A stretch of DNA of 64,000 nucleotides from Pomphorhynchus laevis. Lineage: Eukaryota; Acanthocephala; Palaeacanthocephala; Echinorhynchida; Pomphorhynchidae. Of the stretch, positions 10,589-22,645 are shown one piece after another. Made by a program: the position numbers and the translations under genes. Numbering within the stretch: position 1 is the first letter of the stretch; every line of letters starts with the position of its first letter. The stretch is taken from contig WNNJ02003802.1 in assembly GCA_012934845.2 (NCBI GenBank), positions 1-64,000 on the forward strand, given 5' to 3'. The notes under the pieces are model-generated. The model saw only the letters and a list, made by a program, of their open reading frames with translations, had not been told where the DNA came from and made no database searches.

Positions 10589-10966
10589 TGAATAGCTTGA
10601 GGCACAAGCAATTTCTTCAGATAGTGCATTCCAAATGTTGATTACACGATTGGAATGTCTCAATTGCTTGTGTCTGGAGGCACAAGCAATTTCCTCTGGT
10701 AGTGCATTCCAAATGTTGATTACACGATGGCAGTGTCTCATTATTCGAGGATTTTTACCAGGGGAAATTTAGGGAGGGTTAGGCGATATCCACGACAATT
10801 TGTAGTTCTAAACTTTATAACATTTATGAAATATCCTTCAAAGGATTTGACAACCGCCCACATTGTCAAGAGATCAAGATACAGTAGTCTTTGTCTCATT
10901 GAAGATAAACCTAAGAAGGATAACCTGTCCTCATACGAATACGAATTATTATTAATAATAGTTTAA
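10589..10966 (-). pseudogene. LINE RT thumb/C-terminus fragment, partly duplicated
   Basis: On the - strand the frame reads RLSFLGLSSMRQRLLYLDLL then RVINIWNALPEEIACAS. These are the RL..L.L.sl..RR..DL and R.i..WN.LPe.i..A signatures of LINE RT C-termini. The RVINIWNAL segment is present twice, about 70-80 bp apart (10610-10740). It is not closely like LINEs A-I, so it represents a further LINE family. Only the 3' end of the element is present. Confidence 0.6.
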
Positions 10967-11107
10967 ATTTTCTTGATTATAACTACATACAATTTCAGTA
11001 TATTACAATATAAAGAATTACAATTAAATAACATACAAGCTTAAATACACAATTTATCTTGTCAGTTCTGCAGTATCATACCCAATCACATCTTACCAAA
11101 CGTTTTC

Positions 11108-14038
11108 ATGCCAAGAGGTCAACCGGCAAGTATCGCGAGATGCTGTACGTGCAACGGTCAAGCAGCGAAATGCAAAGGTTGCAAGTGTGCGCGAGCAGGA
11201 AAGCCACGCATCAATTGTTCGGATTTAATTTGCTGTAATAGATTAGGCCCAAACATTTCTCGACAAGGTCTTCGGATTCAGCAAGTTTCTAGAGCAGATG
11301 AGAATTAAGATAGTGGTATTTTCCCAAGGTCACAGAAAATTCAAGCGGGTGAAGAATAAAGCTCAATCAAAGAGAACACACATGAGCTGTATTGATTTCT
11401 ATAATACTATTCTTGACGCTTACAACGAGGTTATCAATTGGACCCCGAATTTATGTCTTACCAAAGTGCAATGCAAGTAAAGAATTCATAAACTGCATGG
11501 CAGATTTATACTCAACGGCTGCTTTCATTGTTGATTCGAGACGAGCACTAATGACAGCAGTGGTTTTCGGTCAAGTTATTTTGCAGAGGACATTCAGGGA
11601 CACTACTTCAATATGTAGAGCAAATATTTGTCGCATTGTCTTTGTGGCGCGACCGGTGTCTGCTCGATCTGATGTGTGAGGCCCGGATATTGCAACGTGA
11701 AAAGTCGGTTCATTGCCCAAAGCCAAACTTTCGTAAAAATTGGGCGGCAACATTCTGTAAATTGATGTCACGGGGCAAAACTCAATTAGTCATGAAACTC
11801 TTGGCTGACCCACTACATGACTTTAAGGTGTTGTCACATAGCGATACATTTGAGGGTAAAACAGTCAAGTTAAAATTAATTGAACTTCATCCTAGTGGCA
11901 GTTTTGTCAATGACACAGCTATTTTAAAGGATCATGTGGCAAATGTAGTAGAACATCATCCTGTTCGCTTCTCCGAAATAACATCGCTGGACGTAGTTAG
12001 GGCTGTTCCGAATACCAAGGGTGCTGCTGGCCCATCTGGTATAGATGCATTATTATAGCGCAAAATGCTCGAATCGTTTGATGACAGTTTGGAAAAGTTA
12101 GCTTCGAGTTTAGCCGAATTCGCAATATCTATAACATCGAACAAGTACTTAAGAAATGACCTTGGAGCGTTTACAGTAGGCAGATTGATCTCACTCGATA
12201 AAGACCCTGGAATCCGTCCGATTGGAATTGGGGATGTACCTCGAAGAGTCATAGGAAAGATTCTCGCTATTAGAATCTCCTTGGATCTGCAAAAGACTGC
12301 TTCATGTGAACAACTTGTCGCAGGTCAAAAATGTAGCGTCGAAACAGCAATCCATTCAATAGGAGACCTTTTCGACAATGGAGTGTCGTCTTGTATCTTG
12401 CATTTGGATGCTAAGAATGCCTTTAATTTGATAAATCGAAAGGTTGCGCTGGAAAATGTAAACTATGTATGTCCTACATTGACAACGATCCTTACGAACA
12501 TGTATAGCGGCAACTCTTTACTCTCGCTGGATATTGGAGACATCTATTCTTGTGAAGGGTTTACACAAGGCGATCCGCTGGCGATGATTGCTTTCAGCGT
12601 GGCGTATATTCCATTGATACAGAGAATAAGAAGGGAAGTTCCTGGAGTGCAGCATAGATAGTTTGCGGATGACGCATAATGCGTCGGAAGCGCTAATGAG
12701 CTCGTTAGAGTTTGGAATTTAATGCGTCTTATAGACCCTCAATACGGGTATTTTTTGAACGAAAGTAAGTGCTGCTTGTTGGTTCACGAAGGTTGTATTG
12801 ATGATGTTTCGAAATTATTTGTTGGATCTGACCTACATGTCGTGGTTAATGGTCTAAAAGTTTTGGGATTCGTGATTGGGACAGAGGAGTACACTTCAAG
12901 GTTTTATATAGGAAGACAGCTATATGGTTGTCAACGATCCAGAACCTGGTACAAGTTGCAAAGGAGAGTCCGTATGTTGCCTTCACTGCGCTTACTCAAG
13001 CATTGCAGTTTCAATGAAACTTCTTAAGGCGTACTTGCATTTTGAAGGGGTCTCCGTTGGAATGCATTTCGGATGCTCTTCGTCAAAATTTGATTCCTGT
13101 CATTTTAAGCAATGAATTGAATGAGAAACTCGAAAATATTATTCAACTTCCTTGCCGCTTTGGAAATCTTGACATTGCATTTCCACATAGTGTCTGAGGT
13201 GGCGTATAATTGTTCGCGGGAAATGTACAGACCTTTGTTGGAAGGATTTACTGGTGAAGAACTTGCACGAGTTTAGGATACAATCGCTACACAATTTTGT
13301 AGAGGAAACGAGGTACGCCTTAAGTTGAAAGTTTCAGCTGCTCAGCTGGCATGTGAACAAGGATATGTCATCTTAAAGTACTCTGCATGCACAGGAGCTT
13401 CTACCTGGCTTTTGGCCAAACCGATCGAAAATCTGAGTCAGCTTTTAAATAGACAGCAAATTCACGATGCAATCGCAGTGAAATATGGTATACGACCATC
13501 TGACGCTCCCTCACAGTGTTCTTGTGGTCAAGACTTTTAGGTCACGCACTCGTTGGCTTGCCAATCTGGTGGATTGCCGACAGTTCGTCATAATGTCATT
13601 CGTGATATTCTCGCCAACGAACTGTCTCACGTATGTTGCAGTGTATCGATTAAGCCGAGTCTCCAGTCAATCCCATATGAACTAATTTTTGTGTAAGGGT
13701 GTTAAGGTAATACAACGAAGCGGTCCTTACTGGACGTATGCATATTTAGTCACTTTGCTCCGTCATTTACGTCAGGACCAATTAATAGTCATTTTCGCTA
13801 TCATGAGCATTGGAAAATTGCAGAGTACGGCGAACGAGTTACGAGGCTTGAAAAGGCGTATTTCATCCCTGTAGTCTTTGCTGCAAATGGCGATATGGGT
13901 CTGTCCGCGTCCTTTCTTCTGAATAGAATTGCTATGCTAATATTTTCACGCCGTAACTTCACTTATAGCGAAAGCATTTGTACAATTAAGACAAGGCTTG
14001 GAATCGCCCTCGCAAAAATGACCTATGCATGCATCAGG
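11108..14038 (+). pseudogene. RLE-type element R-2, near full length, cut by LINE C
   Basis: It starts with a Cys-rich N-terminus (ARCCTCNGQAAKCKGCKCARAGK ends in NCSDLICC), like R-3. Then a linker (NWAATFCKLMSRGKTQLVMKLL), AAGPSGIDALL, RT with RPIGIGDVPRRVIGKI, LHLDAKNAFNLINRK (motif A), EGFTQGDPLAMIAF (motif B) and FADDA near 12663 (motif C, followed by a stop). The C-terminal finger is good (CSCGQDF-VTHSLACQSGG, ~13520-13570). The RLE block is badly decayed. At least eight stops or frameshifts. It ends at about 14038, where LINE C in opposite orientation begins. Confidence 0.82.
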
Positions 14039-14183
14039 AAAAAAAGATTTATTCAACGTGGCAAATGCGTGCCAGCGCACGCTTACATGACCACAACAAA
14101 AAATGTAAATCATGTGTCAAGAAGGTGTGAACGGAGGTGTTTAAATGTGATAGAGGAAGGAGCGCGGCAACGTCAAGAGGGAG

Positions 14184-16991
14184 TTAATTCCAGGTGAGTG
14201 AGGCGGCGACGAGGAAGGATCGAAGACCATAGTTGTTGGAGTAATCGGGAACGTGAAGTAAGAGGGGATGACGGGAACGCAGCGATAGCGAGGTGAAGAG
14301 AGTTTTGTCTAAGAAAGGAAGGTTGATGAACGATAAGGAGCCGACAGCGATGAGACGAAAAGTTACGAGAAGGCGGAGTTTGATGCGGATGTTGATGGTA
14401 AGCCAGGAGAGTTGGGCAAGATATGTTGATATGTGGTCGAAGCGATGGAGACGAAAGAACACTCGAACGGCGGAGTTGATTATGCGTTGTAGTGGTAGGA
14501 TGATGGATTTTGGAGAATTGGCGAAAAGGCTAAGGCAGTAATCGATTTTAGGGAAAAGAAGCGATGAAAGAAGAGACCTACAAGAACATGAGTCGATAAG
14601 GGAGCGGATACAGCGGATGTCACGGAGAATTAAGTTAGACGAACGGACCTTGTCACGAACGAAGGGTTTAATGGAACGATGATCATCGACATGAAAGCCT
14701 AAGAAAGTGAGATTGTAGACTTTGGGATGATCGATGAGGCAAAAGATACAGTGGGAGGAGATATGTTTGGTTTACGAGGGAGGTTCCACATTATTTTAGA
14801 CCTGTCGGGGTATAGAGCGAGATGGGGATTGGAGAGACGTTCGTAGATAGAAGAAAGACAGTTGGAGGCAGAAATGCCGATATCGTGTATGCGATGTGCG
14901 GGTGCATGAGCATAGATGAGGATGTCATCGGCGTATTGCATGACGTTAAAGGAAAAAGGTTTGATAAACGGAGAGAGATCGCCAAGCAGAAGAGAGAAAA
15001 GCAGGGGACTTAGGACTGAACCTTGTGGGACCCCGCAAAAGATAGGGATTAGAGGGGAGGATGATGAATTAGAACAGACGCGAAAGGAACGGTCGGATAG
15101 ATATGAGACAAACCATGCTACGGATGAAGACGAAAAGCCGTAATCATAACGAAGGCGATAAAGGAGGACGAAATGGTCGGCAATGTCGAAGGGGGAGGAG
15201 AGGTCGAGGGAGATGAGAACACTATATAGAGCCTTGTCTCGAGAAATGAGTAGGTCGTTGTAAACTTTCATGCATGCGATTTCTGTGGAGTGATTAGAGC
15301 GGAAAGCGGATTGGAAAGGAGGGTACAGATTGGATGACGAGAGATAAGCTTCGATCTGTATTAAGATGAGGCATTCTAAGAGCTTAGAAAGAGTAGGGAG
15401 TTGTGAAATGGAGCGATAGCTAGAAGGAAGGGAGGGGTCGAGCGATTGTTTCTTAAGGAGGGGACGAACGATTGTGGATTTCCAGTGTGAAGGGAAGATA
15501 CGACTGCAGATGGACGAGTTAAACAAGATTGTGATTAATGGGGATATCGATGAGCATATGGATTTTAATATGTGAGTAGGCAGGGGATCGGCAGGTGAGG
15601 TTTTGTTGGGCAAGGACAGATGATACTTCGGTAGGTGAGACAGGGAGAAGATGAAAGAGTTGTCGAAGGATGAGGCTAGGCTGAGCAGAGTTGGATAGGA
15701 TGGAGACCGGGGTGTGAGAGAGCAACGTGGATACTTTAGTCTGGAGAAATGACGAATAATCATGGGCTTTGATGTTGCACGTCGGAGAGGAGCGAGCAAG
15801 GATTGAGTTAAAAGTATTCCATAGAGACTTAGTGTTGAATGAAGTGATGATTTTATTCTGCTAAAAGGAGTTGCATTTGGTACGTAGTAGGTGGAGATGA
15901 GACCGCCGATGAGCAAGATAGGTATCTCGGAAAGAGGGAGTGATCGAGCGGAAATCACGTCTGAGAGAGCCGTGATATACTCGAAAAGCATGGCGGAGTC
16001 GACGCTTTGAGAGTAGGCATTGGATGTCAAACCATGGGGCACGGTGCAAGCGACAGTGTGGGTGAGACTTGATGGTCAAGAGAATATCGAGAGTGGATGT
16101 GAGTTCAGAGTCGAAAAGAAAGGCGAGATCGTGAGGAGAGGAATATGTTATTGTTGGATAGGATAGAGACGATTTGAGTAAGGCAGAGCGAAGAAGGGAG
16201 AGGTCAAGATTTCTCCAAGAGCGACGTAGTATTGTAGGTGTGTGAGGCGGGGTGTGGTTGTGAGCGAGATCAAGGGTGATAAGAAAGTGATCGGATAGAC
16301 CAGGATCGAAAATGGACAGTGAGGTGTAGGCAGCAAAATGATCGGGGACAGCGATGATGTCGAGTGCCCCGCCTAGGATATGTGTGGGGGCAGTGGAGAT
16401 TAGTTTGTAATTGTAGTTGGATAGAATGTTGATGAACCGGATTGACTCGGTGGAAGAGGGGCGGTCGAGGCGGATGTTGAAGTCGCCAAGAACGATTGAA
16501 GGGATTGAGGACAAAGAACAGTGGGACAGAAGGTCAGCGAGTTCGGTAAAAAATAAGGATGTAGGAGCTGATGAACCAGGACGGTATACAATGGCGAGAT
16601 CTAGAGTGATCGGGTTAGAAGAACGACAAGTGAGCAGTTCAAAAGAGCAAGGACTGAAAAGGGAAGTGATTTTGCGAAGAAACACGGGGTGACGGGCACA
16701 TGCGACAATGCCGCCATGATTAGAGAATTTAGAAGGGGATTTGCTGAGGGAGCGAGCGGATTCGACTAGTGAGCAACCGGCAGAGAGCAAACGGCGGATG
16801 GAGAGGTCGTCAGAATTGGAGTGCCAGGATTCGGTGAGGCAGAAGAGATCGATGGATTGCTTAGTAAATAAGTTGAGGATGATATCGGATTTATCGAGAA
16901 TAGATCTAGTGTTGATAAGGCCGAGGCGGAAACAGTTTGTGGTGGTGATAGGGGCTAGTGGAGAAGACACATAGGAAAGATGGAGCGCCAT
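14184..16991 (-). pseudogene. LINE C ORF2 (endonuclease plus RT)
   Basis: The start MALHLSYVSSPLAPI at 16991 matches MASHLSPLSSSLVDL of LINE F. The endonuclease is complete: FRLGLINTRSILDKSD, DLFCLTESWHSNSDD, VYRPGSSAP, VLGDFNIRLDRP, LGGALDIIAVPD, GLSDHFLITL. RT follows in another frame: NKTSPADPLPTHILK, VLISLDLSSPFDIADH (motif A), GVPQGSVLSPLLFSLL (motif B), MQYADDILIYAHA (motif C). The C-terminal block FGLRSF-like (NYGLRSFLVAASLTWN) ends at 14184. Frameshifts lie near 15900, 14700 and in the thumb. The catalytic residues are present. Confidence 0.88.
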
Positions 16992-17905
16992 CGAACTTTT
17001 GGGCGGGTGCGGACAACTTGAAAATATCTGTCGATGTTTCGGATGGAAAGATATGTTTCGCTGTTTTCCTCGCGACGGCGTTTTTCGATGCGGGCAGATG
17101 AGAGTTGAGCGATTTCGAAGGGAGTGCGATCGGGGAAAATGCGAGTGACTGAAGGGGACATGAGTTTGAATCGTTGGGAGAGGACAGAAGACGCATGAGA
17201 GCAATGCTTGAAAACAACTTTTAGGGGAGGGGCTGGGAAGGATTAGATTGAGAAGATATATTTAGGCGGATGAATGTGGCAGGAGAGATGTTGTTGAAAA
17301 AGTATGGGTTGTCCGCAGGAACAAGAGACGAGAGGATGGATCTGAATGCTGAAACATCGTGGTCGATACGTGCTTGTGGAGATAAAGAGGTGGAAGGAGT
17401 GATATTAGTGACGATGACGCAACGATCGCGAGAAGGAAAGTGTTTCCGTAAAGGAGGACGAGTAACGTGAGTTGGTGAGATCACGATAGGAGAGCTGGTA
17501 GTTGAGGATATCAAGGGAGTAGGTTTGACAACGGAAGACAAAGAGGATTTGTATAATTGAGAGGGTGGTGAGCGATGTGAGGAAAGGTTATGAGTGGAAG
17601 GATTGTGGAGGTTGGTTGAGGTGATTTTGATTGAGGGATGTATGTTATCGAGAAACGAGACAGAAGGGAAGATACGGGGGGTGTCGGGAAGTGAATACTT
17701 TGGATTAGAAGTGCATGTGATGACAGGATCAGTGGGTTGACAAAGGATATCATAAATGACTGGGGTGGTTTGAGTAGACACGTTGGAAGTTGATATGTTC
17801 TTATGGGAGAGGTCACGTATGAGTTTGTTGGCACAAAAGCCGCATAGGAAGTCTTCTTTAGACTTACTGATGTCGCATGCGATTGTAGTCCAGACGCTGC
17901 AGTCG
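16970..17905 (-). pseudogene. LINE C ORF1, PHD-like finger protein
   Basis: Finger: CSTYDCSVWT ... DFLCGFCANKL (about 17905-17815). A long Ser/Thr/Pro-rich linker follows, then SRDRCVIVTNITPSTS and an RRM-like segment (LRKHFPSRDR to RIFPDRTPFEIAQLS). The C-terminus overlaps the ORF2 start, as in LINE F. Two frame breaks (near 17780 and 17220). Likely an RNA-binding partner of ORF2. Confidence 0.75.
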
Positions 17906-18114
17906 TATGTCGAGCACTGTAATTATAGTTGAGCACAGTTGGTGTCGGTCGTAGCTGTCTTCTTAAGTCCTCCCATCTACGTCCTTGTGCGTTAGAACCG
18001 TTAAATTTGCTGGATTGATCTGTAACTAGATTGATATGGAACTGGATTGATTGTATTTACTTTAGATTGTAAGTGGTTAATTTATTAGCCAAGAAAGTTC
18101 AAACTAGTGAACGA

Positions 18115-18155
18115 GATGACATCTCGGCGATCATCTCGATCGCCGAGATGTCATC
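18115..18155. repeat. Perfect 17-bp inverted repeat (hairpin)
   Basis: GATGACATCTCGGCGAT (18115-18131) pairs perfectly with ATCGCCGAGATGTCATC (18139-18155) around a 7-base loop. It lies just outside the 5' end of LINE C. No T-run follows. Function unknown; it could be the end of another small element. Confidence 0.85.
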
Positions 18156-18311
18156 CAGTCAGACATTACATTGCTTAAGAAGATTTTGAAGCATACGTTT
18201 TGTTTGATTGAAATAATGCTTATTTGCGGGAAAAAAATATTAATAATATTGAAAATATTATTAAAAAGATTTTTTTAATAATATTTTGGTTATTAAAACT
18301 TACAATTTCAG

Positions 18312-18385
18312 TTCCATATTTCAATTCCATATTTCGGTTTCATATTTCAGTTCCATATTTCAGTTCCGCTAGTTTCGCTCGCGGA
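18312..18385 (+). repeat. 13-bp tandem array with GC-rich hairpin
   Basis: Four units of TTCCATATTTCAG (18312-18363, mild variation) abut an imperfect palindrome TCCGCTAGTTTCGCTCGCGGA (read in two parts: TCCGCTAGTT at 18365 and TCGCTCGCGGA ending 18385). The same hairpin in near-identical form abuts the 20-bp array upstream of LINE F. LINE D begins three bases later. Confidence 0.85.
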
Positions 18386-18387
18386 AA

Positions 18388-19601
18388 ATCTCGAGACAAG
18401 GCTCTATATAGTGTTCTCATCTCCCTCGACCTCTCCTCCGCCTTAGACATTGTCGACCACTCCGTCCTCCTTTATAACCTTCTATATGATTACGGCTTTT
18501 CTTCTTCCTCCGTAGCATGGCTTGTCTCATATCTATCCGACCGTTCCTTTCGCATCTATTCTAATTCATCATCCTCCCCTCCAATCCCTATCTTTTGCGG
18601 GGTCCTACAAGGTTCAGTCCTAAGTCCCCTGCTTTTCTCTCTTCTGCTTGGCGATCTCTCTCCGTTTATCAAACCTTTTTCCTTTAACGTCATGCAATAC
18701 GCCGATGACATCCTCATCTATGCTCATGCACCCGCACATCGCATACACGATATCGGCATTTCTGCCTCCAACTGTCTTTCTTCTATCTACGAACGTCTCT
18801 CCAATCCCCATCTCGCTCTATACCCCGACAGGTCTAAAATAATGTGGAACCTCCCTCGTAAACCAAACATATCTCCTCCCACTGTATCTTTTGCCTCATC
18901 GATCATCCCAAAGTCTACAATCTCACTTTCTTAGGCTTTCATGTCGATGATCATCGTTCCATTAAACCCTTCGTTCGTGACAAGGTCCGTTCGTCTAACT
19001 TAATTCTCCGTGACATCCGCTGTATCCGCTCCCTTATCGACTCATGTTCTTGTAGGTCTCTTCTTTCATCGCTTCTTTTCCCTAAAATCGATTACTGCCT
19101 TAGCCTTTTCGCCAATTCTCCAAAATCCATCATCCTACCACTACAACGCATAATCAACTCCGCCGTTCGAGTGTTCTTTCGTCTCCATCGCTTCGACCAC
19201 ATATCAACATATCTTGCCCAACTCTCCTGGCCAACCATCAACATCCGCATCAAACTCCGCCTACTTCTCGTAACTTTTCGTCTCATCGTTGTCGGCTCCC
19301 CATCGTTCACCAACCTTCCTTTCTTAGACGACACTCGCTCCACCTCGCTATCGCTGCGTTCCCGTCATACCCTCTTACTCCACGTTCCCAATTACTCCAA
19401 CAACTATGGTCTCCGATCCTTCCTCGTCGCCGCCTCACTCGCCTGGAATCAACTCCCTCTCGACGTCCGCCGCGCTCCCTCCTTTATCACATTTAAACAC
19501 CTTTGTTTACACCTTCTCGAGACATGATTTACATTTTTGTTTTGTTGTGGTCATGTAAGCGTGCGCTGGCACGCATTTGCCACGTTAAATAAATCTTTTT
19601 A
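18388..19601 (+). mobile_element. LINE D, 5'-truncated copy of the LINE C family
   Basis: It starts abruptly inside RT (SRDKALYSVLISLDLSSALDIVDH, motif A), and continues GVLQGSVLSPLLFSLL (motif B, Leu for Pro in GVPQG), MQYADDILIYAHA, a frameshift near 18930, and the C-terminus ending LRSFLVAASLAWNQLP. The 3' end CACGTTAAATAAATC lies at 19583-19601. It is very close to LINE C, with long stretches of identical protein (PFIKPFSFNVMQYADDIL), so the two insertions are fairly recent relative to the rest. Confidence 0.9.
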
Positions 19602-19647
19602 ACGTCGTAGCTTTAAACGAATTTCTAAGTAATTTTAAAAACTAACT

Positions 19648-20313
19648 ATGGAGTCCGCTGGTCTAATGAATTTTGCTTATAATTTGTTCTTGGACTCATT
19701 GCCAACGTTACACAATCGTCGGAGGTATACTGCGGATGATCTGGAGGATGGTTTTGAACGTATTGAACGCTCTCTTAAACATTCTTTGTTGAATTCTCTC
19801 AATGCGATAGGTGTTTTGCGTTTTTTACATTGACCACATCGAAGTCAACTTCCATGAGTTCATAGGTTATGGTTGTGATGAACTGTCTGTCGAGGGTTAG
19901 TGATGTCACTGTGTATGTTCATGGAGGAATCAACGTTGGATCGATCGACGATGCAGATGCACGATCGGTAGACTTCTCTGATTACAGAATCGAAACCGGA
20001 AGCAATTGTGATGATAATCATACTGATGACAGAACTGGAAACGAGAGTGACGAGAATTGTGAGGACACCTGGACTTATAGTTCTGTGAGCGATTGTGATG
20101 ATGCTCTTACTGATAGCAGGATTGGAAAAGACAGTGAGTAAGGCTGTGATGACACCTGGGCATATAGTTTTGGGGTTGACACCGTCGAGGCCCTTAATAT
20201 TGTTAGTGTAATTGATTTTCTGTCAGATAATAGAAGCAATGACTTCAACGGTTATGGGAATAACTCTCTTTCGGCTATAGCGTTGATGGAGGATCACGAC
20301 TATGGGAATTAAT
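19648..20313 (+). pseudogene. Unrecognised acidic reading frames, possible host or mobile gene remnant
   Basis: A 61-residue frame (19648-19833: MESAGLMNFAYNLF, with TADDLEDGFERIERSLKHSL) is followed in another frame by 19869-20141 and its continuation past one stop to 20313. The second part is acidic with a loose repeat of the form NCDDNHTDDRTGNESDEN / DCDDALTDSRIGKDSE. A GTGAGT at 20134 could be a splice donor instead. An AATAAA lies near 20408. I do not recognise the protein. It may be a decayed host exon or an element tail. Confidence 0.35.
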
Positions 20314-20412
20314 ACTGTAGTGTTTAAAGAACAATGGTTCTACGGAGGCTCGTAGCTTTCGGTTGTGGTTGTTTCTCTGATACAGTAACATGTTGGAAAT
20401 TCAAAATAAAAT

Positions 20413-20745
20413 AAACCTTATTACAAAGCAAACTCAGTGCCACTAAACTTCTCTGGTAAGCTCTGAAGGTGTCTCACCTGCGATGGTTTTGGCTGCGGTG
20501 TGGAGTTCAAAAGCGTAAGTCCTTTAAGGAGATGGGCAGTGGAAAGCTCATTCTTCAAACAGGAAGAACAAAGCTTTGAAGGAGGTGATGTGTTCGAACA
20601 GAAAGCAGGTATGGAGATCACGCGATAAGACCGCTGGCTTCCGTCTGCCTGAATTTTCTCGTTATGTGGTACTGTAATTCTTTGATTTTTGCTATATTCT
20701 AATTTTTGACAAATTGTTTCCACATACGTTTGTCGTTTATATATA
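20413..20745 (-). other. Open frame fused to the end of LINE H RT, unrecognised
   Basis: After RT motif B of LINE H (GVPQGSILGLILFDIY, ~20750) the - strand frame stays open for about 110 codons with unrelated sequence: a basic linker, then PSKLCSSCLKNELSTAHLL and SLPEKFSGTEFAL before a stop at 20421. The stretch is not LINE-like. An AATAAG and A/T-rich tail follow. It may be flanking DNA read by chance, or a host 3' exon. No function is proposed. Confidence 0.35.
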
Positions 20746-22034
20746 TCAAATAAAATTAGTCCTAAAATCGATCCTTGTGGTACACCACTACATATAGAAG
20801 TCCAATCTGATAAAGTCCCACTTACTCTGACTGCTGCAGTTCTATCTAATAAATACGCACGAATCCAATTAACAATTAGAGAATCAAAGTGAAGTCCTAT
20901 AAGTTTGCCAATAAGTATATTATGATTGATTGTATCGAAATCACGCGAGAAGTCCACGAATACCACGTCGGTGTCGACACCTGCATCAAAAGCACTGGAC
21001 CAATCATCTCTAGCAATTAGAAAATTTGAACATGTTGATCTACTCGAACGGAATTTATGTTGGGCAGGATGTAAAAGGCTATTTATCGAAATATGGCGGT
21101 TGATGTGTAACAAAATCAAACGCTCTAGTACTTTACAGCAAATACATGTCAAACTAACTGGTCTAAAATTGCTTGCGCATGACCTATCACCTTTTTTATT
21201 TACAGGGCAAACTATCGATTTTAGCCAGTCGAGGGGAATCTTTGATTTGCATAAGGAAAATATGAATATTCGATGTAGTGGACCGCAAATGCGGATGCTA
21301 ATTCTCTAAGTAGGATGGATGGCAATCCGTCAAGGCCAGCAGAATGACACCGTTTTAATCGTCGAAGTTGCTCATATACATGAGCGATAGAAATATGTGA
21401 CGTCAAGTTAGATGATTTATTATTATGATGAAAGGTGCCCTGTACAGTAACTGATTCATCTATTCTAGGAAATAATGTCTCTACAAATGTGTTAGCGACA
21501 ATATAATCGTCGACAACTACTTTATTTTTCACACGTAACGGAAAACATTTGCATCTCGATCGATTTTTGGATGCACAATATTTGAAAAATAAACTTGGCT
21601 CATACTTAATATTATGAACGAGTGATTTCTCAGAGTAAAGTTTGTTAGATCTTTTAAGTGTCGTAAATCTGTTTCTTGCGTTTCGATATAATTGATATTC
21701 TCCTTTAGATTGACGATATTGACGATAAAGGATCTTACACTCCTTAAGAAGATTTCCTAACTCTACGTCAAACCACGGCTTATTGTATTTACGGGAGCGT
21801 GAAGCACGTAAAGGCGCATATCTGTCTAGAAGAGAAGAAAGAGTATCTCGAAAAAACCTCCATGCACATTCCAATCCGACCACAAATGGGTCAAGCCAAA
21901 CAACGCGATCAAGGTGCCTACCGATTGCGCTATAATCGGCCTAGAAAACGTTAAGCTCTATGTGACAAGTGTTTATGGAAGACAGAACGAACGGAAAGCG
22001 AATTAACATACTGCAATGGTCACTATTCCCTATA
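20746..22034 (-). pseudogene. LINE H, 3' part: endonuclease end and RT fingers/palm
   Basis: It begins with GNSDHCSMLIRF, the SDH motif ending an AP endonuclease, then the connector NKPWFDVELGNLLKECK, HSAGLDGLPSILLRELAS, VCCKVLERL-like (CICCKVLERLILLH), VDFSRDFDTINHNIL (motif A) and GVPQGSILGLILF (motif B). Sequence stops there: motif C and the thumb are absent, so the copy is 3'-truncated. One frameshift near 21230. Its 5' part lies at 26867-28965, on the far side of LINE F. Confidence 0.85.
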
Positions 22035-22108
22035 ATAATACAAATTTATTTAATGGGCAAATGCGTACAAGCTGTACGCTTACAAGTCCACAAACAAAAA
22101 TGAAAAAG

Positions 22109-22645
22109 TCAAGCAGATAAATTGTTTAAATGGGATCGGATTTGTCGTTTGAAGCACTGCAGGGAAGTTGATTGGCGTATATGAATGGGCAGATGGTTCC
22201 ACGATAGAGGAGCAGCCACCAGGAAGGAGCGGAGTCCAAAGGAGGTAGAGTAGTTTGGGACATGTAAAAGAAGGGAATTACAGGAACGCAAGGAACAGTA
22301 AACAGGACGAGAATTATCAAGAAAAGGAAGGTTGAGAAATGAAGGGGTATGAAAAGTTACAAGGCGGAAAGCAACGATAAGAAGACGAATTTGAACACGA
22401 CAATAAATTGTAGGCAAATCGAGAGAAGCAAGATGGTAGGATGTATGATCAAAACGACGAAGACGGAGGAGAATTCGGACAGCTGCGTTGACGATGCGTT
22501 GTAGAAGAAGAGTGGATTTAGGTGAGTTGGAGAATAGACTAAGACAATAATCGAGTCTAGAATAAAGGAGAGATTATATGAGAGTCATACAAGGGAAATC
22601 GATCAATCTACGAACTTGACGGAGGTTGCGGAGTATCAAGGTAGA
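22109..22645 (-). pseudogene. LINE F ORF2 C-terminal region, out of frame
   Basis: Beyond the 788-residue ORF2 frame, the C-terminal domain continues in another frame, ending in SFLNLPFLDNSRPVYCSLR and YSTSFGLRSFLVAAPLSWNHLP at 22109. This matches the last domain of LINEs C, D and E. A frameshift near 22640 separates it from the RT, so the copy is probably not intact. Confidence 0.8.

Larger units (their letters stand above)
14040..18110 (-). mobile_element. LINE C, near full-length CR1-like element
   Basis: The 3' end (- strand) is CACGTTGAATAAATC plus T/A tail at about 14040-14060, the same end as in D (19585-19601) and E (56608-56633). The 5' leader above ORF1 has three GATTGAT repeats (about 18013-18050) and ends near AGTTTGAA (18105), shared with LINE H (about 28960). 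It lies inside or against R-2. No clear target duplication was found. It is GC-richer than its surroundings on the coding strand. Confidence 0.85.

Noticed and set aside
14293-17470. Many arginine-rich + strand frames across LINE C
   Set aside because: They are the antisense of Ser/Leu/Pro-rich LINE ORFs, a common shadow effect.
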